Assembly (NCBI GenBank): GCA_029834535.1
Contig: JAQMWT010000602.1
Location: forward strand, 1 to 39,169
Source: Chrysophaeum taylorii
Taxonomy: Eukaryota > Sar > Pelagophyceae > Pelagomonadales > Pelagomonadaceae
Length of the DNA stretch: 39,169 nt
Direction of reading: 5' to 3'
Numbering within the stretch: the first letter of the stretch is position 1; each line of letters begins with the position of its first letter. Below are positions 7,887-18,345 of the stretch, piece by piece. The translations under genes and the position numbers were made by a program. A model generated the notes under the pieces. The model was not told the DNA's origin and made no database searches. It worked only from the letters and a program-made list of their open reading frames with translations.

Positions 7887-9126
7887 TTACCGGGTCTCGA
7901 TCGTAAACAGATCGAAAGGTCACAATGGGTGCATCGACTCGTTCGCCCTTGACTTTAATCTTCTTGCGGCCGTAGACGACGTGGGTTCGATAAAAACAGA
8001 TCCGATCGTGGGGGTAGTCCACGACGGCTCCTAAAACTCGGATATCGCGCCCTCCCAACAGGAACAGATAGTTGGCGTCGGCCACAATAGCGACAATGGG
8101 GGCAGCGATGTCGTCGGCGAGGGCGACCCGGATCGCGATCCAACGATAAATCGTCGTCGTGTTCAACCCCGATTCGTACAGCTTGCGCTTAATCGGAACC
8201 TCGCCTTCATCGGAAATCAACTTATCTTTGGCCAACTTTCTGACAATATCGCGGCAAATATAAGAAACATCTGCCATTCCATCGACACCGATGGTCGTCG
8301 AGAATTTCGGTCCGTCACGATTCCTGTCGATGTGACAGGCCATAAACGTAAGAGTACCCGTATCCAAACAACTCAGGGTAACCAAATCATCTTGGATCGT
8401 CTTGCCATCTCGCGGCGTCAACGCAGTGTGAGCACATTGGGCTCTGACTCGCTCATCGCCGGGGTTGGGCATCGACACCGCGGCTTGAGCTTTCGTATCA
8501 TCTAATGTCGGCGTCATCGACGCAGCGCTCGCGGCAGCCTGTTTATCTGGCGGCTTCCGCTCTTCTTCCATGACTATCTCGGAGGGAATCAGTGCTGGTA
8601 GGGGATCCCGACCTTCGTTATTCTCGGAAGCAAATGACGTCTCCCATAACTCATTCATTTCGTCGTTGCAGAATGCATCCGTAGATTCATTCGTCGTCGG
8701 TTGATCATCACCATCATCGGCGATTGGTTCCGTGTCGGCTGCGGCTTCGAGTCCGTAGCTGAGCGGTTGTTCTGGCGGCTTCTTTAGCAAGAAGTTCCGA
8801 GTTCTCGTCCACCAATCCTGCAGGTTCCACGTCGGCTCGTCTTCGTCCCAATCGAGAACGTTGCTAATCTTCTTCTTAAATCTATCCTTCTCTTCCGGCG
8901 GCGTATCCGTGGCTCGATCCGTCGTAACCGAAACCGTTTCGGGGGGGTCCGCAGGAAAAGATGGCGTCGTCCCCGACGTTAACTCTATCGTAAGATCGTC
9001 GTCTGCATCACTCGTGATGGTCATCGTCTCATCCGTCGAATGATCATCCGTGCTATCGCTGCAGAAATCCATGTCTGGCTCACAGCCAGTCCGGTCGCTA
9101 AAGGTCGTCTCTGGAGGGTCCAAAGA
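7795..9126 (-). CDS. Gypsy protease-like region with acidic N-terminal half
   Basis: A frame of about 442 codons. Residues 1-220 are acidic and low-complexity (repeated DDD, TTNESTD, SGTTPSFPADPPE). Residues 270-380 look like a retropepsin: IGVDGMADVSYI (278-289) takes the place of the usual LxDSGAxxxFI, and YLFLLGGRDIRVLGAVVDY (352-370) matches the family's C-terminal ILGxDxLxxxxAxID segment. The active site would be D281 with GM in place of S/T-G. A DTG at 254-256 is an alternative. The frame ends at a TAA (7795-7797) and overlaps the methyltransferase frame by about 90 nt in the +1 register. It starts after an in-frame TAA at 9127-9129. Confidence 0.65.
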   Translation of the reverse strand, partial: SLDPPETTFSDRTGCEPDMDFCSDSTDDHSTDETMTITSDADDDLTIELTSGTTPSFPADPPETVSVTTDRATDTPPEEKDRFKKKISNVLDWDEDEPTWNLQDWWTRTRNFLLKKPPEQPLSYGLEAAADTEPIADDGDDQPTTNESTDAFCNDEMNELWETSFASENNEGRDPLPALIPSEIVMEEERKPPDKQAAASAASMTPTLDDTKAQAAVSMPNPGDERVRAQCAHTALTPRDGKTIQDDLVTLSCLDTGTLTFMACHIDRNRDGPKFSTTIGVDGMADVSYICRDIVRKLAKDKLISDEGEVPIKRKLYESGLNTTTIYRWIAIRVALADDIAAPIVAIVADANYLFLLGGRDIRVLGAVVDYPHDRICFYRTHVVYGRKKIKVKGERVDAPIVTFRSVYDRDPVNRADLQSSTRCLSAESRPGQDSSLRSFEHD

Positions 9127-10546
9127 TTAGCCGATAGCGTCGAGGGCTTCCTCGTCAAAAACAAACGGTGGGTCGTCCGTGGACGACTCGTCAAGTAACG
9201 TAATCGCGGACACTGGTTCACAAGGTGTAGCTTCTTCGTCTTCCGAGTCTGAATCGCCTTCCCAGTATCGTGGAGCTTCGAGTTCATTGCTCGACATCTC
9301 CTCATAAATCTGTGCCAAAGACCGACGATCGGTCAGCACTTCGTTGGGTGGCTCGTCCGTCGGCGGGCGAGCACGATCGTCGAATGCGGCCGCGGCAAGG
9401 GCGTCGGCTGTGCGTCGTCGGGGCGGGTGTCCGTGTTCGGGTACACCATCACTCCTAATGGTAACTGTTGACCGCAAGGGGTCGTAAACGCGAGCGTAGC
9501 GCTCAAAAAACCCAATTTATATTGGTGTCGGCCTCCGTCGTATTCGTCGTCGCGCGATCGGCGTCGTCTGTGCCGGCGCGAACTTCGACTGGGGCTCTTG
9601 TTATCTTTGTCTCTCTCTGGCGTCAGTTCGGCAGGTCCTAGTACCTCTGGATCGTCCCTGTAGGCGACTGGTGCCCCCAAGCCTATCCGAACTGTCTCAA
9701 TCGTCTCGTCTATCGAAACATCGACACATGCGTCGTCTTCTTGCCAAAACTCCGACCAAACGTAAATTAACTCTCCGTTGGCGAATAAATCCAAGCCTCG
9801 GGTCGGAATCGCACTTCTTTCCGCTCTGGCGGTTTCTTCCTCAGGAAACAGTGGGCTCGTATCCATATCGTCGGGACGCTCATCTTCCTCTTATCCATGC
9901 TGGTCGTCCAATCCAAATTCGATTCTGGGCGGTAGCCGTACTCATCCCTCATAGTCTGTTCGGGATCCTTCTTTATCACATAGCCAGCATCATATGCAGG
10001 CTGAAAACCTTTGAACTCTTCGTTCGTGAGTAATACGCCAGGGCTTTCACAGAGCTCCAAAGGCGGTTCATATATTATAAGGTTCTTCACCTCTTCCGCT
10101 TTCGTATTCATTTTCTCGGCCGTTTCACTCGGCCTATCATCCACTCCATCGCTTAGAATATCGGCAATCGCCTCGTAACTAAAAATGTCGGCACACGAAA
10201 TGTCTGCCATCGTCAAACGGAATAAGACATCTGCACAAACGTCTGCAAAAACGTCTGTAATCCGTTCGTCGGGGGGTCCTGCAAAAGAAGAAGGCGTCGT
10301 CCCCGACGTCATATCGGTCAAGAAATGGTCACCAAAGGGCACGTGACGTTCGATGGGCGTGTAAACAGGTGCTCGCTTATCACTCGAGATAATCCTCAGC
10401 GACGCATCGTCGGTCGATCGTGGAGACGAAGTGACGTCCACTTGAATGTCCGGAGGTAGACTCATAGCATCGAGCGTAGCAGCGGCGGGTCCATTCCTTT
10501 GGGCGTCATCGGCTGCACGGGGCTCGTAAATCGGATTCAAACTTAA
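9127..10546 (-). pseudogene. Gypsy gag-pro acidic region, broken frames
   Basis: Three frames in succession: 10546-9767, 9866-9333 and 9477-9127. The first shares modules with the protease frame (SGTTPSSFAGPPDE against SGTTPSFPADPPE, and FLRKKPPE against FLLKKPPE), suggesting an internal duplication. The second contains an arginine/serine-rich stretch (SPSRSSRRHRRRRSRDDE), perhaps RNA-binding. No CCHC zinc knuckle is visible. Frame changes and an in-frame TAG at 10547-10549 break the reading. Assignment to gag or gag-pro is by position between PBS and protease. Confidence 0.55.
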
Positions 10547-11757
10547 CTACGGCGCGTCGTCTAAACCAAGGGCTGTGTCAGCTGACGACGAATCATATCG
10601 TGCCACCAACGGTGACACCGGGTCAGAAGCGGTTGTTGGCTTCGGCCCGTAATTTAACGACGCTTCGGTCAGATTCTCCGATCCTGTGGGGATTTTGGTT
10701 TGGGTGAGCTCATTCGACTTGGATTGCTCTTGCTCGTAGTTTAGCGACGTTTCTGTCAACTCGGACGACTCGTCGTCGTCGTCGCGCGGCTTCCTAACTT
10801 TCGCTCGCGTTCGCGTGGGCGGCGGTACCTCCGAGGGTCGGAATTCTCCCTCCAGAGTGCTCGCTCGCCTCGAGCGACTCGGCGGACGCAATTCATCCCT
10901 CTCACGGGTCAACCATCGTACTTGCTCGTGTATTTTATCTAATCGAGCGTGTTCGTGCCGCATTTGCTCTTGCATTATTTTTATCTTCTTCTGGTGTAGC
11001 CATTCACGCCGTATCTCTTTTTCTTCTATCAGCTGGATGAGGATTTCTTGTGCGCGCTTATTTTCTCGGCGTATCTCGCGTAACTGGGCTTTGTAAATCT
11101 TTGCAACGTTCGGTGGTTCATCATCTCGCGCACGTTCTGGATGGGCTGCCGGTTGTCTCGCCGGCGGCGCCCTCGGCGGTTCATCGCCGCTGTAGTTCAG
11201 CTCTCCTTCCTCATCATCATCATCAGCATCATCATCATCGTTCCCCTCGCTCGTCTCATCCTGCCGGCTTGGCGGTTCGTCATATCGCATCTGCTCGTCG
11301 GTAGCATCGTCGTCTTCCATATCGGCTCTGGCTCGTTCTAATCGGCCGAGATCAGAGCGGGTCCAAAATGGTTGAGTCGTCGTCGTTCTCGTGCTCCTTC
11401 GACTCTGGGACTTCTACTCGTCCACGACACGCGTAATATCGTCGTCGCGTGCGTCTTCCACCGACCGATCTATCAGTCCGGTGGGCGGCAGAATTCGTCT
11501 CTGCCCGGCAATCAATGCCACAGTGAGTTGCGATCTCACTCCGCTCGCCTGCGGCAGCGGTACCCGGGTTGCGCGTCGGCTAGAACCGAATCGCGCGTCG
11601 TCACTTCCGACGACTAGCGTATCCGGCCGGGGAACTTTCCCACGGCAGTGGTCCTTCTGGAATTCCTTGTCGGCGCGCTTGATCAGGGCGCGCACGGCTT
11701 GTCCGGACCGTGTAGAGAATGCAAGATGCACTCGTTCGCTGCGACCGACATGGTCGC
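10547..11757 (-). pseudogene. Gypsy gag-like ORF with coiled coil
   Basis: Two stretches in the same register separated by one in-frame TAG at 11414-11416. The upstream one, 11757-11417, is Arg/Ser-rich. The downstream one, 11320-10550, has a run of about 12 acidic residues and then a long charged helix, about 11110-10900 (KIYKAQLREIRRENKRAQE, then RHEHARLDKIHEQVRWL), predicted as a coiled coil. Its tail repeats SLNYE/SLNYG. Position just after the primer binding site and the self-association helix suggest a capsid or gag role; no family was recognised and no zinc knuckle is present. Confidence 0.5.
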
Positions 11758-11780
11758 TCGAATCTCGTATTCCTCCACCA
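11758..11780 (-). other. tRNA primer binding site
   Basis: Two bases inside the 5' LTR. The + strand here ends CGTATTCCTCCACCA, preceded by TCGAATCT, the order of a tRNA T-loop, acceptor strand and CCA end. The - strand is therefore complementary to about 20 nt of a tRNA 3' end. I cannot say which tRNA; the acceptor strand would begin GGAGGAA. Confidence 0.7.
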
Positions 11781-11782
11781 CG

Positions 11783-12123
11783 TGTGGCGTAAGGAGAATT
11801 TAGGCCTACCTGGAGTGCCTTCGAATCCTGGCTCGCCGCTCGCGTCCGTGCCCTTGATGGAGTCACTGGACGAGGATGGCCGTTCTCCCGCCACACAACC
11901 ACAAACAACTTCCGTGCCCGGTCCTCACAACTTGAGGATCGGCTGTTGCTTTATGATTAAGATATTATCGAAACACAGAAATCAGGGTGACACATGTCAC
12001 GGAAAAGGAAGATGATGTCATAAAGAAAACTGACATCATCAGAATGGAGTAGGGTGCCCCTGATAAGGGGGGGGGGGGGGCTAGAAGAGGGGTAAGCCTT
12101 AGGAGGCGGGAGTTGCCGCCACA
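11783..12123 (-). repeat. 5' LTR of the gypsy element (341 bp)
   Basis: Partner of 1481-1813; it drives transcription leftward. Contains the same palindromes (11990-12003 and 12011-12040), an AT-rich stretch near 11950-11970 that could serve as a TATA region in sense orientation, and a run of 14 G at 12067-12080. Confidence 0.95.
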
Positions 12124-12128
12124 ATAAT
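12124..12128. repeat. Target site duplication ATAAT, right copy
   Basis: Matches 1476-1480. Copia coding sequence resumes immediately after it. Confidence 0.9.
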
Positions 12129-14549
12129 GGCGCTTCTTATGGTGCCTCCGAGCCTCATATCTCCGCCATCGAAGACTATATCACCGTGCAATCGCATTAC
12201 ATTGAGGCCCACCTTGGTGATGCTCCTCTACTAGTTGTTCAAGTCGTCGAAGATTCCGATCACACTCATCTGCACGATAATGTCGCTTCTTACGCAATTA
12301 CTCATCTGACGACGACTCATGACCCCAGCACGGTTGGTTCGGACGAGTACAAGATTCAAGCCAAAGATATCAAAATTGATGAATATGAGTTGAGCTGCCT
12401 CAAAGGTCTCTCAGACGCTGATCGCAAAGCTTATGTTGCTGCCATCTCCAAGGATATTTTTGATATTGTTAAGTTTGGCTGCTTTAAACTAGCGCTGCCA
12501 GTGGTCAACTCAAAGCCGATTGACACCCGTCTCGTCCTACGTATAAAACCCAACGCTGCTGGTCAGTACATTAAACATAAAGCACGCCTGGTACTACGAG
12601 GATTCTTAGCCTCTCTGGGCACCGATTTCTTCAACACATTCAGCCCTATGGCACAGCTTACCGGCATCCGTTGTGTTCTGGCGCTAGCAGCTCATCTGCG
12701 ACTTCCAGTCTACCATGTCGACGTCCCTAACGCTTTTGTTCAAGCTCCCATCGATTCTCATGTCTATGTCAAACTGCCACAAGGCATTTACCTTCTTGAT
12801 CCCGAAGACACTAAATACCAAGGCCGTCGTCTCCCAAAGCTACTTAAATCTCTCTATGGATTACGTCAGAGCCCTGCCTTTTGGAATCAAACCATAAACG
12901 GCTTCTCTGATTCATTAGGCTATACACGATTTCGAACAGACACATGCATTTACGCTAAAGTCCAAGCTGACGCTACATTTCTAATCTGCACACTCTCAGT
13001 AGACGACGTCGTCATTACTTGCACTTCGGAAACTCTACGTCGTGAGTTCCAGCAAGCCCTGAAAAAGGAATACTCAGTCGACACCTTCGAGGAAGTCCAT
13101 ACTCTCCTAGGCATGCGCATAACACGTACTACTGATGGTTCCATCTCACTTGACTGTCAAGCTAAACTTGATACATTGTTTGAAGAGTACCCATTCTAAT
13201 GCAGTTACGTGCTACCTCTACACCGATGTCACCATCAACCACTTATAAAACTGGAGAGCCATCTTCTGATATGGACAAGTTCATCCTTCACACCTTCTCT
13301 ACTCTACTCGGCAAGCTCACGTTTGTCCAATTGGCCTGTCGCCCCGATCTATCACAAAGTCTTAGTCGTTGTTCTCGAGGAATGCATAATCCAGCATTTC
13401 TACATGTTCAAGTACTAACAGGAACGCTCCGCTACTTGCGCAAGCCCGAAAATTGTAGTCTTCGTCTCTGGTAATACTCTGGTTCGTCCGCTCTAATGGA
13501 CCATCTTCGACTTCTTATCGGTAATCGTACTGACATGGCCACCATGTTGGATTACACTAAAGAACAAGTAAATTCAGGTAATTTTGATCCACTGGTCGCG
13601 TTCGTATATGCCGATAATGCACCCTCTTATGAACAAGACCGCAAATCTACAACCGGTTACGCTATCTTTTTGTTTGGTTCTCTCATCACTTGGAAGTCTA
13701 AGTTGCAGCCTATTACAGCTACTTCTACGCATGAGAGTGAGCTTATCGCCCTTAATATGTGTGCCGATGATGTGGTCTGGTTACGCAAATTGTTAACAGA
13801 AATGGCATTCGCTATAAATCCTCACTTCTATCTCCGCCAACCTTCAGGGAAAGACTTGCTACTAGATTATGATGCTCATGACAATCCCCTCCCATCGGAC
13901 ATGTCGTTCATACGTAACAGTCCTATACTGGGAGACTCTGCCTCTGCTATTCATCTTCCCAACAATCCCGACAGTGCGACTAAGGCCAAAGCTATCAGCA
14001 CACGCTGGTTCCGTATTCGCGACTACGTACAGTTAAAACATATACGTATACATCATGTTTCCGGTACCCAAAATATCGCCGATGGATTTACTAAACCCTT
14101 TGGAGCTCCGCTCTTCAGTAGATTTCGCACTTTACTCGGCTTACAACAACCCATAGCTCAACTAACTAACTAACTAACTTCATACCTCTCCCGAGCATGG
14201 GAGCCAGGCCGGACCGACAGGAGCCAGTCCGGAATCACGGGCCTGTAGACGAGGAGCGCCGAAAGGTCGGTCGGCGGAGAGTGACCATCAAGCTTGTCGC
14301 CATGCGACGAGGAGACCGCGATGTGGCTGACAACCAACTCGTCGATAACCTTCCGTCTTCGCCCCCCGGCCATACCCCGTCCCACTGCGAACGTTCCGGC
14401 TGCCAACCGGCCCGCCCGGGAGGCGAATAGGTGCCAACCTGCGCTGGGAGGGCGGATGCCCTCGCAAGGCTCAGGATTCATGAGGCACCGTCCTCCATCG
14501 CAACCGCAGTCGGCGATCAGGGTAAGGGGTAGCTCAACAAGATGGTTAA
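12129..14549 (+). pseudogene. Ty1/copia pol remnant, part 2: RT and RNase H
   Basis: Frame 12186-13199 is a copia-type RT (RVT_2). It shows the KARLVLRGF and FSPMAQL segments, VDVPNAFVQAPID with the first catalytic Asp, KLPQGI, LLKSLYGLRQSPAFWN, and the catalytic box SVDD (13000-13011) where YVDD is usual. A 2-nt insertion at 13197 shifts the frame to 13199-13474, a stop interrupts at 13472-13474, and 13496 onward is copia RNase H (FVYADNAPSYEQDRKSTTGY, TATSTHESELIAL, then ISTRWFRIRDYV and HHVSGTQNIADGFTKP). The native stop would be TAA at 14547-14549; SINE copy 2 entered 10 nt before it. Strong family match, dead copy. Confidence 0.92.
14163..14529 (-). mobile_element. SINE-like element copy 2
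   Basis: About 365 bp, nearly identical to copy 1, with its (GTTA)n tail at the left border. TSD TAGCTCAAC at 14154-14162 and 14530-14538. It interrupts the last codons of the copia pol. Confidence 0.87.
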
Positions 14550-14747
14550 TCCTTACCCTTCATTATGTCCGAAACGACATTAAACTAACCCTACAATGCA
14601 AAGGAATACTGACTCGCTAAAATGTGAAATGCAATGAAAAATGTGATGTGGATATTCTTTTCACGATGAATCCCACTAAAAACTAAGATGCTGCGATCCG
14701 GCGCCATTCTACCCTGAACCGTGGTCGTGGTGGTGCACTGTCACTAT
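14550..14747 (+). other. Short spacer between copia pol and the downstream ORF
   Basis: About 200 bp, AT-richer than the flanking SINEs. In the register of the downstream ORF there is a TAA near 14687; after it the frame is open (HSTLNRGRGG) up to the SINE, so coding potential of the downstream gene may begin here. I see no LTR or other signal. 14735-14747 is the left TSD of SINE copy 3. Confidence 0.4.
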
Positions 14748-15112
14748 AACTCACTAACTAACTTCAGACCTCTCCCGAGCATGGGAGCCAGGCCGGACCG
14801 ACAGGAGCCAGTCCGGAATCACGGGCCTCTAGACGAGGGGCGCCGAAAGGTGGGTCGGCGGAGAGTGATCATCAAGCTTGTCGCCATGCGACGAGGAGAC
14901 CGCGATGTGACTGACAACCAACTCGTCGATAACCTTCCGTCTGCGCCCCCGGCCATACCCCGTCCCACTGCGAACGTTCCGGCTGCCAACCGGCCCGCCC
15001 GAGAGGCGAATAGGTGCCAACCTACGCCGGGAGGGCGGATGCCCTCGCAAGGCTCAGGATTCATGAGGCACCGTCCTCCATCGCAACCATGCGGTCGGCG
15101 ATCAGGGTAAGG
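14748..15112 (-). mobile_element. SINE-like element copy 3
   Basis: 365 bp with its tail at the left and a perfect 13-bp TSD (GCACTGTCACTAT at 14735-14747 and 15113-15125). It lies in the 5' part of the accessory ORF. Slightly diverged from copies 1 and 2 (for example CGGGCCTCTAGACGAGG). Confidence 0.9.
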
Positions 15113-17300
15113 GCACTGTCACTATCCCCACCTTTTAATGCTCTAACTCCAAGCGTTGCACCGACTAGTTCCCCTAATCGGAAACATCAAACCTATTTGT
15201 CGGTGGCTCAAGGACATCAATCTACGCCCGTTGCGCCTAAGGCACCCAAGGCAACTGTCCAACAACCGTCTAAATCGCAACCATCAAAGTCTGAGTGTTT
15301 CCTGTTTAAACATTGCAAATTTGACGCACTTGCGATGATGTCAGGGAACACGTCCGCCCTTGGTGCATCCCCGCCAAACTCCCTCATCCCTCAGCATAAG
15401 AATCCTCAGTGTTGGCTTAAGTCTGTGCAGCAGCTGCTTACCGAAGCACAACAGACAGGCTTTGTGGGCGATATCCAATATCTTAGTTCACTGCGGTGCG
15501 TCAAAGCAAAGCGCATTCGGAATGCTCCCGCTATATCTCCTAATGAAGGCATTCGCTTTCACCGCTTTCCACCCATTAAAGGGGTTGTCAAAGTGCATGT
15601 GGCGTGTACAAAGTGCTACAACAAAACTGAGATGCCGGGCACACCCCTCGTGCTCATCATCTGTACTGAAGATGAGCTTAAAACTGACAGGATTCGCCAA
15701 ATTATTGAGGATCATCTCGCGTCTGAGCAACATGCATCGCATTGCTTCGATGTACCGCGCCCTTTCTTTTTGTTGATTTGTGTGATGTGTAACTTGTCGA
15801 ATCATGGGATAGCGTTAATTCGCAATAATCAGCAGCCCTTCCAACTCTCTTGTTATAATGATCCAGCTGCCCACATACGCGCTATAGTCCTCCGCCTTGG
15901 AAAGTCCATTGCTATTAACAAGCTGCTCAAAGAGGCAATCATGCAGACTGCAACATCCCATAACGTTGATGCTTCTAAAATTCTCGTCAACCCTGACGCT
16001 AACACCATGCTCTTACTGCAGTTGCCCTTCATTTCGAGTGTAAATCTTAAGATTCTTGTAGCAGCTTGGTCTTTGTTACAATCTGTGGAAGATAAAACCT
16101 GCGTAGTTACCAATCCTGAGGAGTTACTTAACGTGCTCATCGAACGCTTTGTTAACGATGTGTCTCATCAACTTGACGCAACTTCTTCCGAGACGGTACC
16201 GCCAATGCTACACTACTTTCACCAACTTCCACCTAATCAACAACTAGCATTTAAGAACGTGTTAATTCAAGTTGGCTACCCACCCCATATCATTGACACT
16301 TTCACTAATAATACCCCTTCGGAAGATGTGTCATCAGCGCCAATCGATAATCCACCCGCTGAGCCCACGCCAGATAAAGCTAACGACGATATGGCTGCAT
16401 CCTTACACCAATTAAAAGAAGAGATTCGGTCTTTATCTCTACGTCTCACTAACACCGAACAGCAATTGATGGCACGAGAACATCAACTATCGCTTGCTCT
16501 AACGTCTCTCACACAGATGCAAGAAACCTACGAGACCCTTAATACTCAAGTGACCGAGAACATTAAACATGTCTCTTTGTTAGATAACATTTTGTCAAGT
16601 CTTCAAATGCATCAGAACACCATAATACCGACCTCTGCTGTATTTGTCCATATCATTTCTCGGTCGCTTATCTCGTCTATTGGACAGCTCCCTCCAGATA
16701 CGTATAATGAGGCACAGCGAGTTCAAATCGACGCAGCAGCTCATCACCTCCACACAGCTATGTCCGATGCACATGGTCGTGTTATTCCTGCATTGGATCT
16801 ACACGCTCTTACACCAGATGCTGCTATGTCTTTCCTTTCGTCTGTCATGTCACCCTTGGTCACCTTGAGTGATGCAATGACTACACACAATACCAACACT
16901 GCTAACGACCTATCCTCTGATGATCATAATTCGTCTTCTCCATAGTTAAAGGAACTGGACGATAATAGCGAGGGTGAATTGGACCACACATCTGATGTTG
17001 TGGATACCGATACTGCTTCTTTGCGCAACATCACAACACGCTCGACATCATCATTTATTTGTCCTGTTCTGTTGTTGTTTGTTCCATTGTTCACTGTTTT
17101 CATGTATATTGCACAAGTTCCGCCTCAAGAACGTCTGAAATGCATAAACCGTTTCCACACGTCGAGGGGGTCCAGAGAGCTACACTATTATGTGCGCGAC
17201 ACTGGAACATCACACCTATCTCTACACGAGGGTTTTCTCTCCGTAATACGGCTTTCCCTCGTTCCTCCTGTCCTTCCTTACCCTTCCGCAATTATATATT
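15113..17300 (+). pseudogene. Accessory or env-like ORF downstream of copia pol
   Basis: An open frame of about 610 codons (15113-16945). A single TAG at 16943-16945 follows, and then the same register stays open to the MULE border at 17300 and resumes beyond it (19788-19837). The N-terminal part is Pro/Ser-rich. Paired cysteines (CFLFKHC near 15297, CTKC near 15608, CVMC near 15781) and an HLASEQHASHC segment near 15715 suggest metal binding. Residues from about 16390 to 16600 form a heptad-like helix (LHQLKEEIRSLSLRL). After the TAG, 17050-17120 encodes a hydrophobic stretch (SFICPVLLLFVPLFTVFMYI) fit for one membrane span. The C-terminal anchor and coiled coil recall env-like ORFs placed after pol in some copia lineages, but I recognise no family. 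Confidence 0.6.
17292..17300. repeat. MULE target duplication, left (TTATATATT)
   Basis: A perfect 9-bp repeat of 19779-19787. Nine base pairs is the usual duplication of Mutator-like transposases. Confidence 0.88.
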
Positions 17301-17759
17301 GGGAAAAGTCAAGTTTCCAACCACCATATAAGTTTGGTCACCGTAAACCTTCAACAAGTTTGGTCACTTAAGTTTGGTCAATCCGTCTCTTGGTTGACTA
17401 AACTTGTACTCTTAGAGAGCAAACATACGGTTCGATGACAAAACAAGACACGCCGTGATCAAGCTTTCAGCGGTTCTGCACGTCACGCTGTGACTCCGGA
17501 TCGTCCTTCGACTTCGAAACGAACACGGTATCGATGCGGGCTTCGCTCAGGTCGAGCGGGAGCGTGGTGGTAACACGCCGACGTCGGTTGACCACGACGC
17601 CGAGAAAGAAATCAAGAAGTCGCGTGCCCAGGCGAAGGTAAACGACTATGAGAGATCGCCGAGTACGCTGTCGCAGCTCAGAGCGCGCAAATACGAGGCT
17701 CCACTTTACTCGATCTGACCAAGATGCCAAGTTCAGCAGGTGTGTTCTCGAGGCCGACT

Positions 17760-18037
17760 TGCAGCAGATGATGTTCGACACGGGCAGCAAGTTGACGGCG
17801 TGTACAACATGGTCTACAGCGCGACAGCGCTGTCGTTCAAGTGCTATATGCAAGATGCAGCGTTTATGTGCGTGCTGCTCGTTGTGATGTGCAAGTAGAA
17901 AATACCGTCACGTGTGCTAAAAGGCACACCTGCTCCGAACCTTCTTGCCGACAAAGATCCAGCTATCGCGCGAAGCACTTCTGCGAGGCCGTGTCGGTCC
18001 TCATCAAGGGCTTTATGGAGGGCAAGTCAGGCGGCTC
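17760..18037 (+). pseudogene. MULE transposase N-terminal zinc-binding fragment
   Basis: The frame from 17841 reads LYARCSVYVRAARCDVQVEN, then a CAKRHTC cluster and RAKHFCEAV. This is the C...C-[x]-V-R-A...HTC layout of the MuDR-type N-terminal DNA-binding domain. A possible start of the domain (DTGSKL at about 17780) lies in another frame. Reading continues past the SINE to a stop near 18405. A broken fragment; identification rests on the Cys/His pattern plus the 9-bp TSD of the host element. Confidence 0.55.
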
Positions 18038-18333
18038 GCTGGCCGGTTAGCACCCGGAAAGTCCGTGTTGGGATGGGGTTCGCTCGGTTGGGCAGAGCGC
18101 GACGGACAGGTCGATTGTTCGTGCACCAACACGTCCGCGGCCTGCGACGCTTTTGCACGACCTCGCACAAGACCGCGCAGTGGCGGTCCACCATCAACGA
18201 GTCCGTCCTCGTCCCTCGCCTCTGCCCCACAACTGCGTGATTTGCCTCTGTGATTCCGCACCGGCTCCTGCCGGTCCGGCCTGGCTCCCATGCTCGGGAG
18301 AGGTCTGAAGTTAGTTAGTTAGTTATTCAGTCT
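18038..18333 (+). mobile_element. SINE-like element copy 4, second subfamily, 5'-truncated
   Basis: In + orientation it starts GCTGGCCGGTTAGCACCC and ends GGTCTGAAGTTAGTTAGTTAGTTA. Perfect 12-bp TSD GTCAGGCGGCTC at 18026-18037 and 18334-18345. The 3' 60 bp match subfamily 1; the middle differs. GCTCGGTTGGGCAGAGCG (18080-18097) resembles a tRNA D-arm/A-box and AGGTCGATTGTTCG lies where a B-box would be, hinting at a tRNA-derived head. Confidence 0.82.
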
Positions 18334-18345
18334 GTCAGGCGGCTC

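Larger units (their letters stand above)
1481..12123 (-). mobile_element. Ty3/gypsy-type LTR retrotransposon carrying a DNA cytosine methyltransferase
   Basis: A 10,643-bp element with LTRs beginning TGTGGCG and ending CGCCACA, 5-bp TSDs (ATAAT), a tRNA-like primer binding site inside the right LTR and pol on the - strand. Sense order: gag-like acidic and coiled-coil ORFs (11757-9127), protease-like region (9126-7795), beta-rich linker plus C5-methyltransferase (7886-6102), short chromo-like linker (6199-5772), [SINE], RT (5395-4550), RNase H (4354-3870), integrase (3364-2745), GPY/F module and a C-terminal extension (2723-1854). RT-RH-IN order places it in Ty3/gypsy. Frameshifts in RT and IN and several in-frame stops make this copy non-functional. 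The LTRs differ at about 9 substitutions plus a G-run length change. Confidence 0.93.

Noticed and set aside
11758..11780. A tRNA gene next to the LTR
   Set aside because: Only the 3' end of a tRNA is present, at the exact primer binding position; no D or anticodon arm precedes it.
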